Below are positions 34,653 through 43,135 of a stretch of 64,000 nt of DNA, piece by piece. Positions within the stretch are counted from its first letter, which is position 1; every line of letters starts with the position of its first letter. The notes beneath the pieces are model-generated. The model saw only the letters and a program-made list of their open reading frames with translations, was not told where the DNA came from and made no database searches. This DNA is from Weeksellaceae bacterium (GTDB lineage: Bacteria; Bacteroidota; Bacteroidia; Flavobacteriales; Weeksellaceae): positions 806,001-870,000 of the forward strand of contig OX460916.1 of the NCBI GenBank assembly GCA_949788275.1. Reading direction: 5' to 3'. A program made the translations under genes and the position numbers.

Positions 34653-35079
34653 ACTGACAGCTTCTTTATTCGTCGGATTAATCAGTGTTTACTGTTTGTT
34701 GTTTGTGCAATGTAAAGATCGACAAGAAGATAAAAGTTCTCCCGGAATGTCGCATGAAGATGTGGTTTCATTGGAACAGAATTCAGTTTTCTCCTACGAA
34801 TCTTTTGTCTATGAGGGGAATTTTGAAGGCCTGTATGAGAACGAGAAATTGGTGTTGGTTTTAAAGAAGAACGGTCGTTATGTCTTGGGGTACCGCGGTA
34901 AAGAATACAAAGGCGAATGGACCAAGAAAGACGATGGATCTTTAATGGAATTGGATGCGAAAAAACATCGACTTCCTTTTCAATTCTTTAAATGGTCAGA
35001 CAATACGGAAATTATGATTTTGAATCCCGACGGCATGGCCGATGAAAATGGGGAAAATTACTTAACGAGATTAAAATAA
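34639..35079 (+). CDS. Putative lipoprotein, unknown function
   Basis: 146-aa protein with a lipobox ending FVQC (Cys25). The mature part is short and beta-rich (NGRYVLGYRGKEYKGEWTKKD, KHRLPFQFFKWSDN), a small ligand-binding-like domain of no known family. Start ATG 34639 chosen; an upstream in-frame ATG at 34624 would add five residues before the signal. It overlaps the activator's last codons by 14 nt, so it is probably cotranscribed with it. Confidence 0.55.
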   Translation: MLKNKLTASLFVGLISVYCLLFVQCKDRQEDKSSPGMSHEDVVSLEQNSVFSYESFVYEGNFEGLYENEKLVLVLKKNGRYVLGYRGKEYKGEWTKKDDGSLMELDAKKHRLPFQFFKWSDNTEIMILNPDGMADENGENYLTRLK

Positions 35080-35082
35080 TTA

Positions 35083-35592
35083 ATGAAAAATTGGATTTTT
35101 GGGGCAACTCTAGGTTGTACACTTTTAATAACGGGTTGTACTTCTGTTGCCAATAATGAGAATGATGCATTGGCTAAACGCTATTTCGATAGCTATGCAC
35201 AAAGAGCCGATCACGTAAAAATGAGTTCATTCTATGCCGATGAGGTTGTTTATGAAAACGTGTCTCAAAATACAGGTTTAAGCACCTTAGAACCCACTTA
35301 CTTATTAACCAACATTCTTAACCTAGAAGATAAGTCAATGGCTTATGACCAGGATAAAATGTTAAAAATTAAGGATGTTTTAACAAATGATACCCTAATT
35401 GTTGCAAACGGTGAGTTTTCTTCCTATACTTACAATGGCAATCGGTTTGGAGCGATGCGCTTCACAACGTGGCTTTACTTAGACGATCAAAAGAAAATTA
35501 AAAAACAGGTAGACTGGTTTAATTATCCCATTGAAGATGTCATCGAATTGTATCAGTTGCAACATGCTGAAAAATTCAAAGTAGAAAAATAA
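35083..35592 (+). CDS. Lipoprotein with NTF2/SnoaL-like fold
   Basis: 169-aa protein with lipobox LITGC (Cys19). The mature part begins ALAKRYFDSYAQRADHVKMS, then FYADEVVYENV, and ends in strands with FTTWLYLDDQKKIKKQVDWF, the pattern of the NTF2/SnoaL-like alpha-beta cone fold. Starts 3 nt after the preceding lipoprotein stop. Probably part of the same operon; role unknown. Confidence 0.6.
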   Translation: MKNWIFGATLGCTLLITGCTSVANNENDALAKRYFDSYAQRADHVKMSSFYADEVVYENVSQNTGLSTLEPTYLLTNILNLEDKSMAYDQDKMLKIKDVLTNDTLIVANGEFSSYTYNGNRFGAMRFTTWLYLDDQKKIKKQVDWFNYPIEDVIELYQLQHAEKFKVEK

Positions 35593-35621
35593 ACGAGAAA
35601 TTAACACACAGAGATTTATAC

Positions 35622-35666
35622 CAAAAGAGGTCAATTTGAAGGAATTCAAAATGGCCTCTTTTTTGT
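35622..35666 (+). terminator. Terminator after the NTF2-like lipoprotein
   Basis: Imperfect stem AAAAGAGGTCAATTTGAA / TTCAAAATGGCCTCTTTT with a 4-nt GGAA-type loop, followed by T. It closes the activator-lipoprotein unit. Confidence 0.75.
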
Positions 35667-35703
35667 AAATTATACTCCTCTAAATTATTCAAAGAGCGAT
35701 GTT

Positions 35704-36753
35704 CTACTGTTCTTGGTTAAAATAAACTTTGTAGTAATACATTTTCTTATCTTCATCAAACCCACGCTCTAAATACTCTTCAGCGGCATCGGGATCGGTG
35801 ACATCCAATTTAATACTAATCTTCGTATCCAATTTAATTTCGCTCTTAATCTTTTTAGATTCCTTTACTAACGTAGGCACAGAAACTTCAAAACTTTCTA
35901 CAAAATCTATTTTGTTGTCGTCGCTGTAATTTTTCTTGTACGCTTTAAACTCATCAACCAATTCAAATTGATTCATCACTTTCTCTTCAATCAATTGATT
36001 GTCTACAACATCATTGGTGTTGAATAAGTGAATACTGTTGCTTAAAAATTCAGCTTGTTGTTTTTTATCCGTCTGGTTGAGTACTACATCTTCCGAAAAA
36101 TTCGTCAATAATTCCATGTATTTCTTCGTATGGTAATTATTGTCTTTAATTAAATCAATCTCTAAGAAACTCTTCTTCCAATATTCCGATTCGGTGTTTT
36201 TATCATCAATCGAATACACTCTAAAACCTTCGTCTCGGTAAACATCTAAAATCATACATGCTTTATCAATACCTTCCAGTTTATACCCCTTCCAGATATG
36301 ATAATCAATACCTTCCGATTCATCAAAACGAATAAATTTCTTTTTATTCTCCAATTTGTAAATACCAATCCCACGACAAGGCATATCTTCAAATTGAAGA
36401 TTCTCGAACATCACGATAAATACTTCTCCCGACTTTATTTGGGGGTGAAGCGACTTCTCGTATAAATGACTAAGCGCTTCGTGTGAAAAATCGATAAAGT
36501 CAACTTCTCCATCAAACAATTGTTTACAATGGTTGTAAAGCACATTGAATTCTAGCTTTTCAGTATAATGCGTGAACCGGTTAATCTCTAGATTCTTTTT
36601 AATCGGATTTAAAAGAAAAGGCACCAAGTCTTCTTCTTTTTTTTCATCTACCTCCATGCTTTGTTCAGCATAAATAGTGGGTTCTTCCCGAAGTTTATGT
36701 CCAACTTTCTGTAAACAAATATGGGCTATATAGGCGTTCTTGGTATCAATCAT
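35704..36753 (-). CDS. Nucleoid-associated protein (NdpA/YejK family)
   Basis: 349-aa protein of the 37-kDa nucleoid-associated (NdpA/YejK) family. Family marks: KNAYIAHICLQKVGHKLREE at the start, ...SGEVFIVMFENLQFEDMPCR and GIYKLENKKKFIRFDES in the middle. Start ATG 36753 chosen (MIDTKNAY); 16 upstream codons are rejected because the family begins here. Thought to bind DNA and associate with the nucleoid; precise role unclear. The 377-nt upstream gap shows no gene. Confidence 0.8.
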   Translation of the reverse strand: MIDTKNAYIAHICLQKVGHKLREEPTIYAEQSMEVDEKKEEDLVPFLLNPIKKNLEINRFTHYTEKLEFNVLYNHCKQLFDGEVDFIDFSHEALSHLYEKSLHPQIKSGEVFIVMFENLQFEDMPCRGIGIYKLENKKKFIRFDESEGIDYHIWKGYKLEGIDKACMILDVYRDEGFRVYSIDDKNTESEYWKKSFLEIDLIKDNNYHTKKYMELLTNFSEDVVLNQTDKKQQAEFLSNSIHLFNTNDVVDNQLIEEKVMNQFELVDEFKAYKKNYSDDNKIDFVESFEVSVPTLVKESKKIKSEIKLDTKISIKLDVTDPDAAEEYLERGFDEDKKMYYYKVYFNQEQ

Positions 36754-37130
36754 AGTCAATAAGTATAAAAAATTCAGCTCAATTCTTTTTCCGAAAAACA
36801 AGCATTCTTAAAATAGGTTTACAAAAATAGTTGATAAATCCTAATCAATCACCATTTAAGAACGAACAAATTCAAGGATAAAAATGGGCAATTCAAATGA
36901 ATAAATCAAGCCCAAAGAATAAATATTCGCTATTTCAGAAGAATTAAAATACAATATATATCAGCTTATTGTTTTTCGTCTGTTCACCAGGGAGTCAATC
37001 CCGTCAAGATGAGCTTATTTAGGGTGAGTTTTCTTTAAATGATTTCTCTTGTTTCTCTATAAATCTTATAGGTTTTTTTTTTGGTAGATTGAATTCATTT
37101 TATATCTTGCGAACTCATTAATAAAAAACT

Positions 37131-37514
37131 ATGCCGAAAAAGAAATATCAAATAGAATTTTCGATTAATTCGTCGCCTTCTTTGTTGTACAATTATATTT
37201 CAAACCCTTCTGGTTTATCTGAGTGGTTTGCTGGAAATGTAAATTCAAGAGGAGAAAAATATACTTTTATTTGGGATGGACATGAGGAATCTGCGTTCTT
37301 GATGAAATCGAAACAAGATACGTATGTACGTTTTCAATGGGAAGATGATGAAGATACAAAGTACTTCTTCGAATTAAATATTATGGTAGATGATTTAACC
37401 AATGATGTTTCAATTGTCATTACGGATTTTGCTGAAGAAGATGAAATCGATGAATCGAAACAACTTTGGGAAAGTCAAATCGAAGACCTTAAAAAAGTTT
37501 TAGGAGCAGTTTAA
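37131..37514 (+). CDS. START-like domain protein (SRPBCC fold)
   Basis: 127-aa helix-grip protein of the START/SRPBCC superfamily with an AHSA1-like layout: N-terminal strand YQIEFSINSSPSLLYNYIS, ligand pocket WFAGNVNSRGEKYTFIWDG and YVRFQWEDDEDTKYFFELN. No catalytic residues identified. It is the first gene of a cluster (aminotransferase, YqgE, PdxH, HU, Fmt, RecQ) that, as I recall, is often conserved in flavobacteria. Confidence 0.75.
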   Translation: MPKKKYQIEFSINSSPSLLYNYISNPSGLSEWFAGNVNSRGEKYTFIWDGHEESAFLMKSKQDTYVRFQWEDDEDTKYFFELNIMVDDLTNDVSIVITDFAEEDEIDESKQLWESQIEDLKKVLGAV

Positions 37515-37527
37515 AAACACACGTATT

Positions 37528-38340
37528 TTGAAAATAAATGTTGATGGTGTAATCACTGAACTTAAGAATGCAACAATAAAGCTTGATAATCGAGCTTTTT
37601 TTGTAGGCGATACCGTCTCAGAGGTTTTACGCTTGGTGAATGGAGAAATCGTAGATTGGGAAGATCATTATTTCAATTTAATGGCTTCAATGCGTATTTT
37701 TAGAATGAATATTCCGTTGGATTTTACTCCTGAATTTTTTCAGGCCGAAATTCATCGTTTAGCTCAGGAAAATACAGCTGTAAATGGACGAATTGTGTTT
37801 TTTGTCTACCGACAAGCAACTGATAACCTATTGAAAGCTAAAATTAGCTATATGCTTCAAATGACTGTTTCTACGCATCCATGGGAATATATCACCAGTG
37901 ATGACGAAGAGATCGATGTTTACAAGGATTATGCGATCAACCAATCGTTTTACTCCTTGGTCAATACCCATCGTCCCGAAGAACAGATTGCTGAGATTTA
38001 CCGTCTCGAAAATGGCTATGCTGACTTGGTATTGCTCAATCCTCAAAAAAGGATGGCCCGTACCTTAAAAGGCGCTATTTTCGTCATCAAAGATCAAGTC
38101 ATTAAAACACCTAAAAAAGAAGAAGGCGCCCTGAGTAGTGTGCTCAGAAATCGTCTTATTAAGAAATTAAATGAACATGCCGATTATTCGGTAGAGGAGA
38201 CAGATATTTTCCCTTTCGAGATGCAAAAGGCAGATGAAGTTTTTGTATTAATCGATGGGGTGGGAATTTTATCCATCACCCAGAATAGAAAGAAGCAATT
38301 CGCTTCTTTATGGACGCAAAAAATAGTTGAATTGCTCTAA
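37528..38340 (+). CDS. Class IV aminotransferase (BCAT / ADC-lyase type)
   Basis: 270-aa PLP enzyme, fold type IV (branched-chain aminotransferase or 4-amino-4-deoxychorismate lyase). Visible: FVGDTVSEVLRLVNGEIVDW at the N-terminus, KDYAINQSFYSLVNTHRPEE (PLP-binding area), then KKEEGALSSVLRNRLIKKLN. The start is TTG 37528, because no in-frame ATG exists before residue about 50 and family members begin here. It follows START-like by 13 nt and is followed by a convergent yqgE. Specific reaction unresolved. Confidence 0.8.
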   Translation: MKINVDGVITELKNATIKLDNRAFFVGDTVSEVLRLVNGEIVDWEDHYFNLMASMRIFRMNIPLDFTPEFFQAEIHRLAQENTAVNGRIVFFVYRQATDNLLKAKISYMLQMTVSTHPWEYITSDDEEIDVYKDYAINQSFYSLVNTHRPEEQIAEIYRLENGYADLVLLNPQKRMARTLKGAIFVIKDQVIKTPKKEEGALSSVLRNRLIKKLNEHADYSVEETDIFPFEMQKADEVFVLIDGVGILSITQNRKKQFASLWTQKIVELL

Positions 38341-38344
38341 TCGA

Positions 38345-38896
38345 TCAATTCATAGAAGGATCAGCGGGGGTGTTCAACCATAAAAGGTGTTCACCCCCTA
38401 ATTTTTTCATCAATTTTCTCCAAAGATCCACCTCCCAGAAATCGAAGATATCGATATCAGAATTACTCCTAACCCAAGCATTGTTCATATATTCCTGATC
38501 TAATTGGTTCTTTTCCCATCCTGAGTATCCTAAGTAAAACCTTATCTCGCTCTCGTCGATTAAATTTTCATTGATCGCTTTCTTTACATCATCGTAATCA
38601 CCCGACCAATAAATGTCTTCCGCAATCCATTCACTATGATCAATTAAATCAGGTCTTTTATGCAAATAATAAATATTTTCTTTATCTACAGGTCCACCTT
38701 CAAATACAATACTGTCCGATTCAATTTGAGACACAAATATACTTAAGGGTATATGGGAAGGTTTATTCACAATAAAGCCTACAGAACCGTTCAAATTGTG
38801 TTCTGTTATCAGTACAACACTGCGATTGAATATATCATTGCTTAAGGTTGGCTTAGCCAATAATAAATCTCCTTTTTTAATATTTTGAATAGGCAT
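38345..38896 (-). CDS. yqgE: YqgE/AlgH family protein
   Basis: 183-aa protein of the YqgE/AlgH family (UPF0301); function not established. Signature segments: KKGDLLLAKPTLSNDIFNRSV at the start, GSVGFIVNKPS, and the C-terminal YLGYSGWEKNQLDQE. An imperfect hairpin in its last codons (about 38366-38399) with a T-rich flank could terminate the convergent aminotransferase transcript. Confidence 0.9.
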   Translation of the reverse strand: MPIQNIKKGDLLLAKPTLSNDIFNRSVVLITEHNLNGSVGFIVNKPSHIPLSIFVSQIESDSIVFEGGPVDKENIYYLHKRPDLIDHSEWIAEDIYWSGDYDDVKKAINENLIDESEIRFYLGYSGWEKNQLDQEYMNNAWVRSNSDIDIFDFWEVDLWRKLMKKLGGEHLLWLNTPADPSMN

Positions 38897-38970
38897 ACGT
38901 TGGTTTTTAGTTAACTTTATACAATCGAACGCATACGCCGATTGGAATTAAAAATAAAAAATTAAATTCA

Positions 38971-39618
38971 ATGAAACAAGATTTAAGCTATAAAAGAAAA
39001 AGTTATGATAAACAATCGATGAATTTCGATGTTTTACCAGAAAACCCAATGGAGCAATTCCGTACTTGGTTTTTGCAAGCCGATGAGTGTGAGGGGGTCG
39101 ACGAAGCCAATGCCATGACCATTGCTACTTTAGGTGAAGATGGATTTCCGCACGCTAGAGTTGTGTTGTTAAAACGTTATATCGACGAAGGCTTTATTTT
39201 TTACACCAATTATAATAGCCAAAAAGGAATGGATCTAGATAAGAATCCGCAAATTGCTTTATCTTTTTTCTGGCCATACCTCGAAAGACAGATCATTATT
39301 AATGGCCTTGTAGAGAAAACATCAGCCAATACGTCCGATGGTTATTTCGATACCCGACCTCGCGGAAGCCAAATAGGGGCGTGGGTGTCCCAACAAAGTG
39401 CAAAAATTGACGAGCATGAAGATTTAGCTGCTGAAGTTAAAACAATCGAAGAGCGTTTTCAAGGGCAAGATGTACCAAGGCCAAGTCATTGGGGTGGGTA
39501 TTTAGTAAAACCAACATCCATTGAGTTTTGGCAGGGACGACCGAATCGGCTACACGATCGAGTAAAATATGTCTTAGATGCCAATTACGATTGGATCAAA
39601 CAACGTTTAGCACCATAA
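38971..39618 (+). CDS. pdxH: Pyridoxamine 5'-phosphate oxidase
   Basis: FMN-dependent oxidase converting pyridoxamine or pyridoxine 5'-phosphate to PLP. 215 aa. FMN-binding and substrate marks: AMTIATLGEDGFPHARVVLL, YTNYNSQKGMDL, ASLSFFWPYLERQI-type segment (ALSFFWPYLERQ), SRGSQIGAWVSQQS (as PRGSQIGAWVS) and the C-terminal EFWQGRPNRLHDRV. Followed by a strong terminator. PLP made here would support the class IV aminotransferase next door. Confidence 0.96.
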   Translation: MKQDLSYKRKSYDKQSMNFDVLPENPMEQFRTWFLQADECEGVDEANAMTIATLGEDGFPHARVVLLKRYIDEGFIFYTNYNSQKGMDLDKNPQIALSFFWPYLERQIIINGLVEKTSANTSDGYFDTRPRGSQIGAWVSQQSAKIDEHEDLAAEVKTIEERFQGQDVPRPSHWGGYLVKPTSIEFWQGRPNRLHDRVKYVLDANYDWIKQRLAP

Positions 39619-39648
39619 AAAAAACCCTTTAATAAAGGGTTTTTTATT
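39617..39648 (+). terminator. Terminator after pdxH
   Basis: Stem AAAAAACCCTTT (39619-39630) / AAAGGGTTTTTT (39634-39645), 12 bp, loop AAT, T run. Also works on the minus strand toward the HU gene's end. Confidence 0.85.
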
Positions 39649-39667
39649 ATTGGTACCTGAAAGAATA

Positions 39668-39949
39668 TTATTTCTTTGTATCTACAGCTCCTGATAAATC
39701 AGATCCTGCTTTAAATTTAGCAACTGTTTTAGCAGCAATTTTGATTTCTTTTTTAGTTTGAGGATTGATTCCTGTTCTTGCAGCTCTTTCAGATGTTGAG
39801 AAAGTTCCAAATCCTACCAAAGCTACTTTATCACCACTAGCTAACGCTTTTGTTACGTTTTCTGTGAATGAGTTTAAGGCTTTTTTAGCAGCTTCTTTAG
39901 TAATTCCTGCGTCTGCTGCTATAGCATCAATAAGTTCTGATTTGTTCAT
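39668..39949 (-). CDS. HU family DNA-binding protein
   Basis: 93-aa histone-like protein bending DNA. Standard HU pattern: [20 protein letters not shown], then [20 protein letters not shown] and the DNA-contact arm [20 protein letters not shown], a C-terminal tail AVDTKK. The start ATG is 39949. A good promoter lies upstream on the minus strand. Confidence 0.95.
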   Translation of the reverse strand: MNKSELIDAIAADAGITKEAAKKALNSFTENVTKALASGDKVALVGFGTFSTSERAARTGINPQTKKEIKIAAKTVAKFKAGSDLSGAVDTKK

Positions 39950-39978
39950 AGTTGTAATTTTTTAAATTAATTTATACA

Positions 39979-40008
39979 CAAATATACTCTTTCCCTTTAT
40001 TTGTGCAA
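39979..40008 (-). promoter_or_regulatory. Strong Bacteroidota promoter of the HU gene
   Basis: On the minus strand TTG (40008-40006), 19-nt spacer, TATATTTG (39986-39979): an exact TTG-N19-TAnnTTTG promoter. The box ends 29 nt before the HU start codon. Confidence 0.7.
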
Positions 40009-40082
40009 GTTTACGAGCAAAAAAAATCAAAAAAATGTGATGTTTTTTTCAAAATAAAGCCCTAAGGGTTTTCTGTTTACAT

Positions 40083-41030
40083 TTATTTAACATAGAATAA
40101 GCCTTCGCCTTGGTTTCCATTGATAAAATCTTTGGCCATCATTTTGCGTTTTCCCTCAGGTTGAACCTCTAATAATTCGTAAGGGCCTTGAGGGAGTTGT
40201 ACATACAAATTGTTTTTGGTTAAAATAAGCTGATAAGGTTTCCCTTCTATATGAATTTCTTCCTCGGGAAATTGCCCAGCAAATACTTTTAATGATTTAT
40301 ACCCCTCTTCATTTCCAAAACTAGTCCATGCCCCTGGAAATGGAGATAATCCTCTAATTTTATTATGAATCACCTGCATATCCGCTTCCCAATCAATACG
40401 ACAATCTTCTTTGAATATTTTCGGAGCATGTTTTATGGTCGCAGTTTCATCTTGGGGTTGCGCTTGCAACCTACCATGGGCTAGCCCATCCAAGGTTTTT
40501 ACAACCAATTTTCCACCAATCATCATCAGCTGATCATGTATATCCCCTACATTATCCGTTTCACTAATCGCTATTCGATCAGATAACAAAATATTGCCCG
40601 TATCAATTTTTTCGTCGATCAAGAAGGTCGTTACACCCGTTTCTTTTTCACCATTCATAATGGCCCAGTTAATCGGGGCAGCACCACGATACTGCGGCAA
40701 TAAAGAGCCATGTAAATTAAACGTTCCTTTTTTCGGAATCGACCAAATCACTTGGGGAAGCATGCGAAAAGCAACCACCACGAAGACATCGGCATCAACA
40801 GCCTTCATCGCTTCCACAAAATTCTCATCCCTTAATTTTTCAGGCTGAAATAAGGGCAATTCATGTTCTAGCGCATACTTCTTTACATCAGAAATCGCCA
40901 GTTTTTGTCCTCGTCCCGCTGGTTTATCCGGTACAGTTACAACACCTACAATCTCGTGATCACTATTTTGATGAATTTCCTGAAGAGAAGCAGTTGCAAA
41001 AGCAGGCGTTCCCATAAATACTATGCGCAT
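40083..41030 (-). CDS. fmt: Methionyl-tRNA formyltransferase
   Basis: 315-aa enzyme adding a formyl group to initiator Met-tRNA. Formyltransferase core: MRIVFMGTPAFATASLQEIH, ADVFVVVAFRMLPQVIW, NLHGSLLPQYRGAAPINWAI (the HxSLLPxxRG active site), TGNILLSDRI. C-terminal domain with FPGAWTSF. Start ATG 41030, 4 nt after the recQ stop, so cotranscribed with recQ. Pairs functionally with the peptide deformylase family, one copy of which is at 30211. Confidence 0.96.
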   Translation of the reverse strand: MRIVFMGTPAFATASLQEIHQNSDHEIVGVVTVPDKPAGRGQKLAISDVKKYALEHELPLFQPEKLRDENFVEAMKAVDADVFVVVAFRMLPQVIWSIPKKGTFNLHGSLLPQYRGAAPINWAIMNGEKETGVTTFLIDEKIDTGNILLSDRIAISETDNVGDIHDQLMMIGGKLVVKTLDGLAHGRLQAQPQDETATIKHAPKIFKEDCRIDWEADMQVIHNKIRGLSPFPGAWTSFGNEEGYKSLKVFAGQFPEEEIHIEGKPYQLILTKNNLYVQLPQGPYELLEVQPEGKRKMMAKDFINGNQGEGLFYVK

Positions 41031-41033
41031 AAT

Positions 41034-42923
41034 CTATTTTTCTATTCGTTTAAACGTATGTACGCCTACAGGCTCAATCTCCAGTTCGTCGATTAAAAAC
41101 TGTAGTTCATACATTATTTTTTCTTTGGGTAAAGTTATAAAATTACTTAAAATCTGTTCCAGCGTTTTAGGACTTCCTTTTATAAAAGTCAAAAGATCCG
41201 CATTCGTTTCTATACTTTTTTCCTTTTTTTTCAAGCAAAGATCACATTGACCACAGTCATTTTCAGACTTTTCATTAAAATAAGCCAAAATTAAACGCTC
41301 TCTACAAGCAGACGTTTGTTGAGCAAAATAAACCATGGCTTGTAAGCGTTTCCAATGCGTTTGCTGTATTTTTTCAAACACATTCCACAATCTATTCGAA
41401 TATTCTGCCGTATTCCGCGGTTTTAAAAACGAGAAACGGATACTGTAGCGATCCGTATAAGCCAATACACCATTTTTTGCATAGTGTATCAGTTTACTTC
41501 GAATATCGGTTATACTCAAACGTAGATCATAGGCTATCTGCGATTCAGATATAGGCGTATAGTCGGTGTAAATTCCAGGATAATGCCGCTGTAAATAATC
41601 CACAATAGGTTCTTCTATTTGCACAACACCACTCGGCGTACTTCTAATTTTAACACTTGAATTCTGGGAATAATTCGACTTATAGATCATTTGTTGTGCC
41701 GCTAAAAAATCCAAATAGTTCACCACCATTCTCGGCTTCAGATCAAACTTCTCCGAGAATAGGGCTAAATCGACATTGTAGACACGTTCGTCCCATTCCC
41801 CTTCTCCAACCTGCAAGAAACTAAACAAGGCCTGTGTGATCTTTAAAAACTCTTTTTTGGTCGGTAAATGTGCTTTAAACAAATCTTCTTGCAAAGAGCA
41901 ATCGTCTTCGTGGTATAAATAAATCCCATGGGCTGCATTTCCATCCCTACCAGCTCTACCAACTTCTTGGTAATAGGCTTCAATTCCAGAAGGTAAACTC
42001 AAATGAAAAACAGTCCTCACATTCGGTTTATCAATCCCCATCCCAAAGGCATTGGTCGAAACCATAATACGGCTGGGGCTTTCAGTCCAGTCCAATTGTT
42101 TTTGTTCCTTTTCTTCTTTGCTTAATTTGGCATGGAAATAATCCGCATCAAAACCTTGGGCCGATAAGAAACGGGCGAGCTCAAAAGTCTGTTTCCGACT
42201 CCGTACAAATACAATCGAAGAACCTGGGTGCTTCTTGAGGAAATACACCAAATCGGCTTTTTTATCCACCGAAGAATGAACCTGATAAGCCAGGTTCGAC
42301 CGTCTTAGAGATGTTTTAAAAACGGCCGGCTCTTGTAGAGCCAATCGCTCGATGATCTCCTTCTGTATTTCATTGGTTGCCGTAGCTGTTAAGGCGAGTA
42401 AAGTCGCTTTAGGAAAGTGATTTCGTATAGAGGCAATCTGGTGGTAAGCGGGTCTAAAATCATGTCCCCATTCAGAAACGCAGTGGGCCTCATCCACCGC
42501 GATTAATTGAAGCTGTATATCCTTAATCTGCTGTATAAACTGTTTACTTTGCACTCTTTCGGGCGAGACATAAAGCAGTTTTATCTTCTTTTCACGGGCG
42601 CGTTCTAAAATCCCATACAATTCATTCTCGGTTAATTCATTCGATATAAACGCCGCCGAAATCCCTTTTTTCTGAAGCACCGTCGTTTGATCTTTCATCA
42701 GCGCAATCAACGGAGAAATCACCAAGGTTAAACCATCCAACACCAAAGCGGGTATCTGATAGCACAACGACTTTCCACCCCCAGTGGGTAAAATGGCTAA
42801 AGTATCCTTGCCCTGAAGAATAGATTCAATAATATCATTCTGTGGAAAGAGAAAAGAGTCGTAACCCCAATAGGTATAAAGAAGTTCTTTTGGTGTCAAA
42901 AAGTATAAGTTTGTTGTAAACAT
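41034..42923 (-). CDS. recQ: ATP-dependent DNA helicase RecQ
   Basis: 629-aa superfamily 2 helicase. Motif I LAILPTGGGKSLCYQIPALV, Ia VISPLIALMKDQ, II AVDEAHCVSEWGHDFRPAY (DEAH), III ALTATAT, V-VI FGMGIDKPNVRTVFHLSLPS and YYQEVGRAGRDGN. The zinc-binding region CRERLILAYFNEKSENDCGQ follows near the C-terminus, then a short C-terminal end without an obvious HRDC domain. Start ATG 42923 chosen by family alignment from memory. Repeat copy D is immediately upstream. Confidence 0.93.
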   Translation of the reverse strand: MFTTNLYFLTPKELLYTYWGYDSFLFPQNDIIESILQGKDTLAILPTGGGKSLCYQIPALVLDGLTLVISPLIALMKDQTTVLQKKGISAAFISNELTENELYGILERAREKKIKLLYVSPERVQSKQFIQQIKDIQLQLIAVDEAHCVSEWGHDFRPAYHQIASIRNHFPKATLLALTATATNEIQKEIIERLALQEPAVFKTSLRRSNLAYQVHSSVDKKADLVYFLKKHPGSSIVFVRSRKQTFELARFLSAQGFDADYFHAKLSKEEKEQKQLDWTESPSRIMVSTNAFGMGIDKPNVRTVFHLSLPSGIEAYYQEVGRAGRDGNAAHGIYLYHEDDCSLQEDLFKAHLPTKKEFLKITQALFSFLQVGEGEWDERVYNVDLALFSEKFDLKPRMVVNYLDFLAAQQMIYKSNYSQNSSVKIRSTPSGVVQIEEPIVDYLQRHYPGIYTDYTPISESQIAYDLRLSITDIRSKLIHYAKNGVLAYTDRYSIRFSFLKPRNTAEYSNRLWNVFEKIQQTHWKRLQAMVYFAQQTSACRERLILAYFNEKSENDCGQCDLCLKKKEKSIETNADLLTFIKGSPKTLEQILSNFITLPKEKIMYELQFLIDELEIEPVGVHTFKRIEK

Positions 42924-42992
42924 ACGGTTTTTCGAGTGAAAAATCCCTAGAATACCCCCATAATAATTTTCGAAATAAAGGTTTTATTTTTC

Positions 42993-43088
42993 TTTTGGGC
43001 GTTCCCTTCGGGCGGGCTTTTCGCACTCGCTTTTTGGTGTCGCTTCGCTCTGCCAAAAAGCTCAAACAAATGCTGCAATCCCTAACGC
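42993..43088 (+). repeat. Dispersed TTTTGGGCG stem-loop element, copy D
   Basis: Begins TTTTGGGCG (42993-43001), a small CCC-TTC-GGG hairpin (43004-43012) and CGGGCTTTTCGC. The 8-bp stem CTTTTTGG (43030-43037) / CCAAAAAG (43053-43060) encloses a 15-nt loop. Tail CAATCCCTAACGC (43076-43088). It lies between the recQ start and the DUF3999 stop, both minus-strand genes, so this copy is not 3' of a plus-strand gene. Confidence 0.7.
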
Positions 43089-43135
43089 GTTTTTTTGAAT
43101 TTTTCGTGTAAAATCAACCGGGTTGTTCTTTTCAT

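Noticed and set aside
36988-37000. AGTCAATCCCGTC resembling the tail of the dispersed element
   Set aside because: No TTTTGGGCG start or stem accompanies it.
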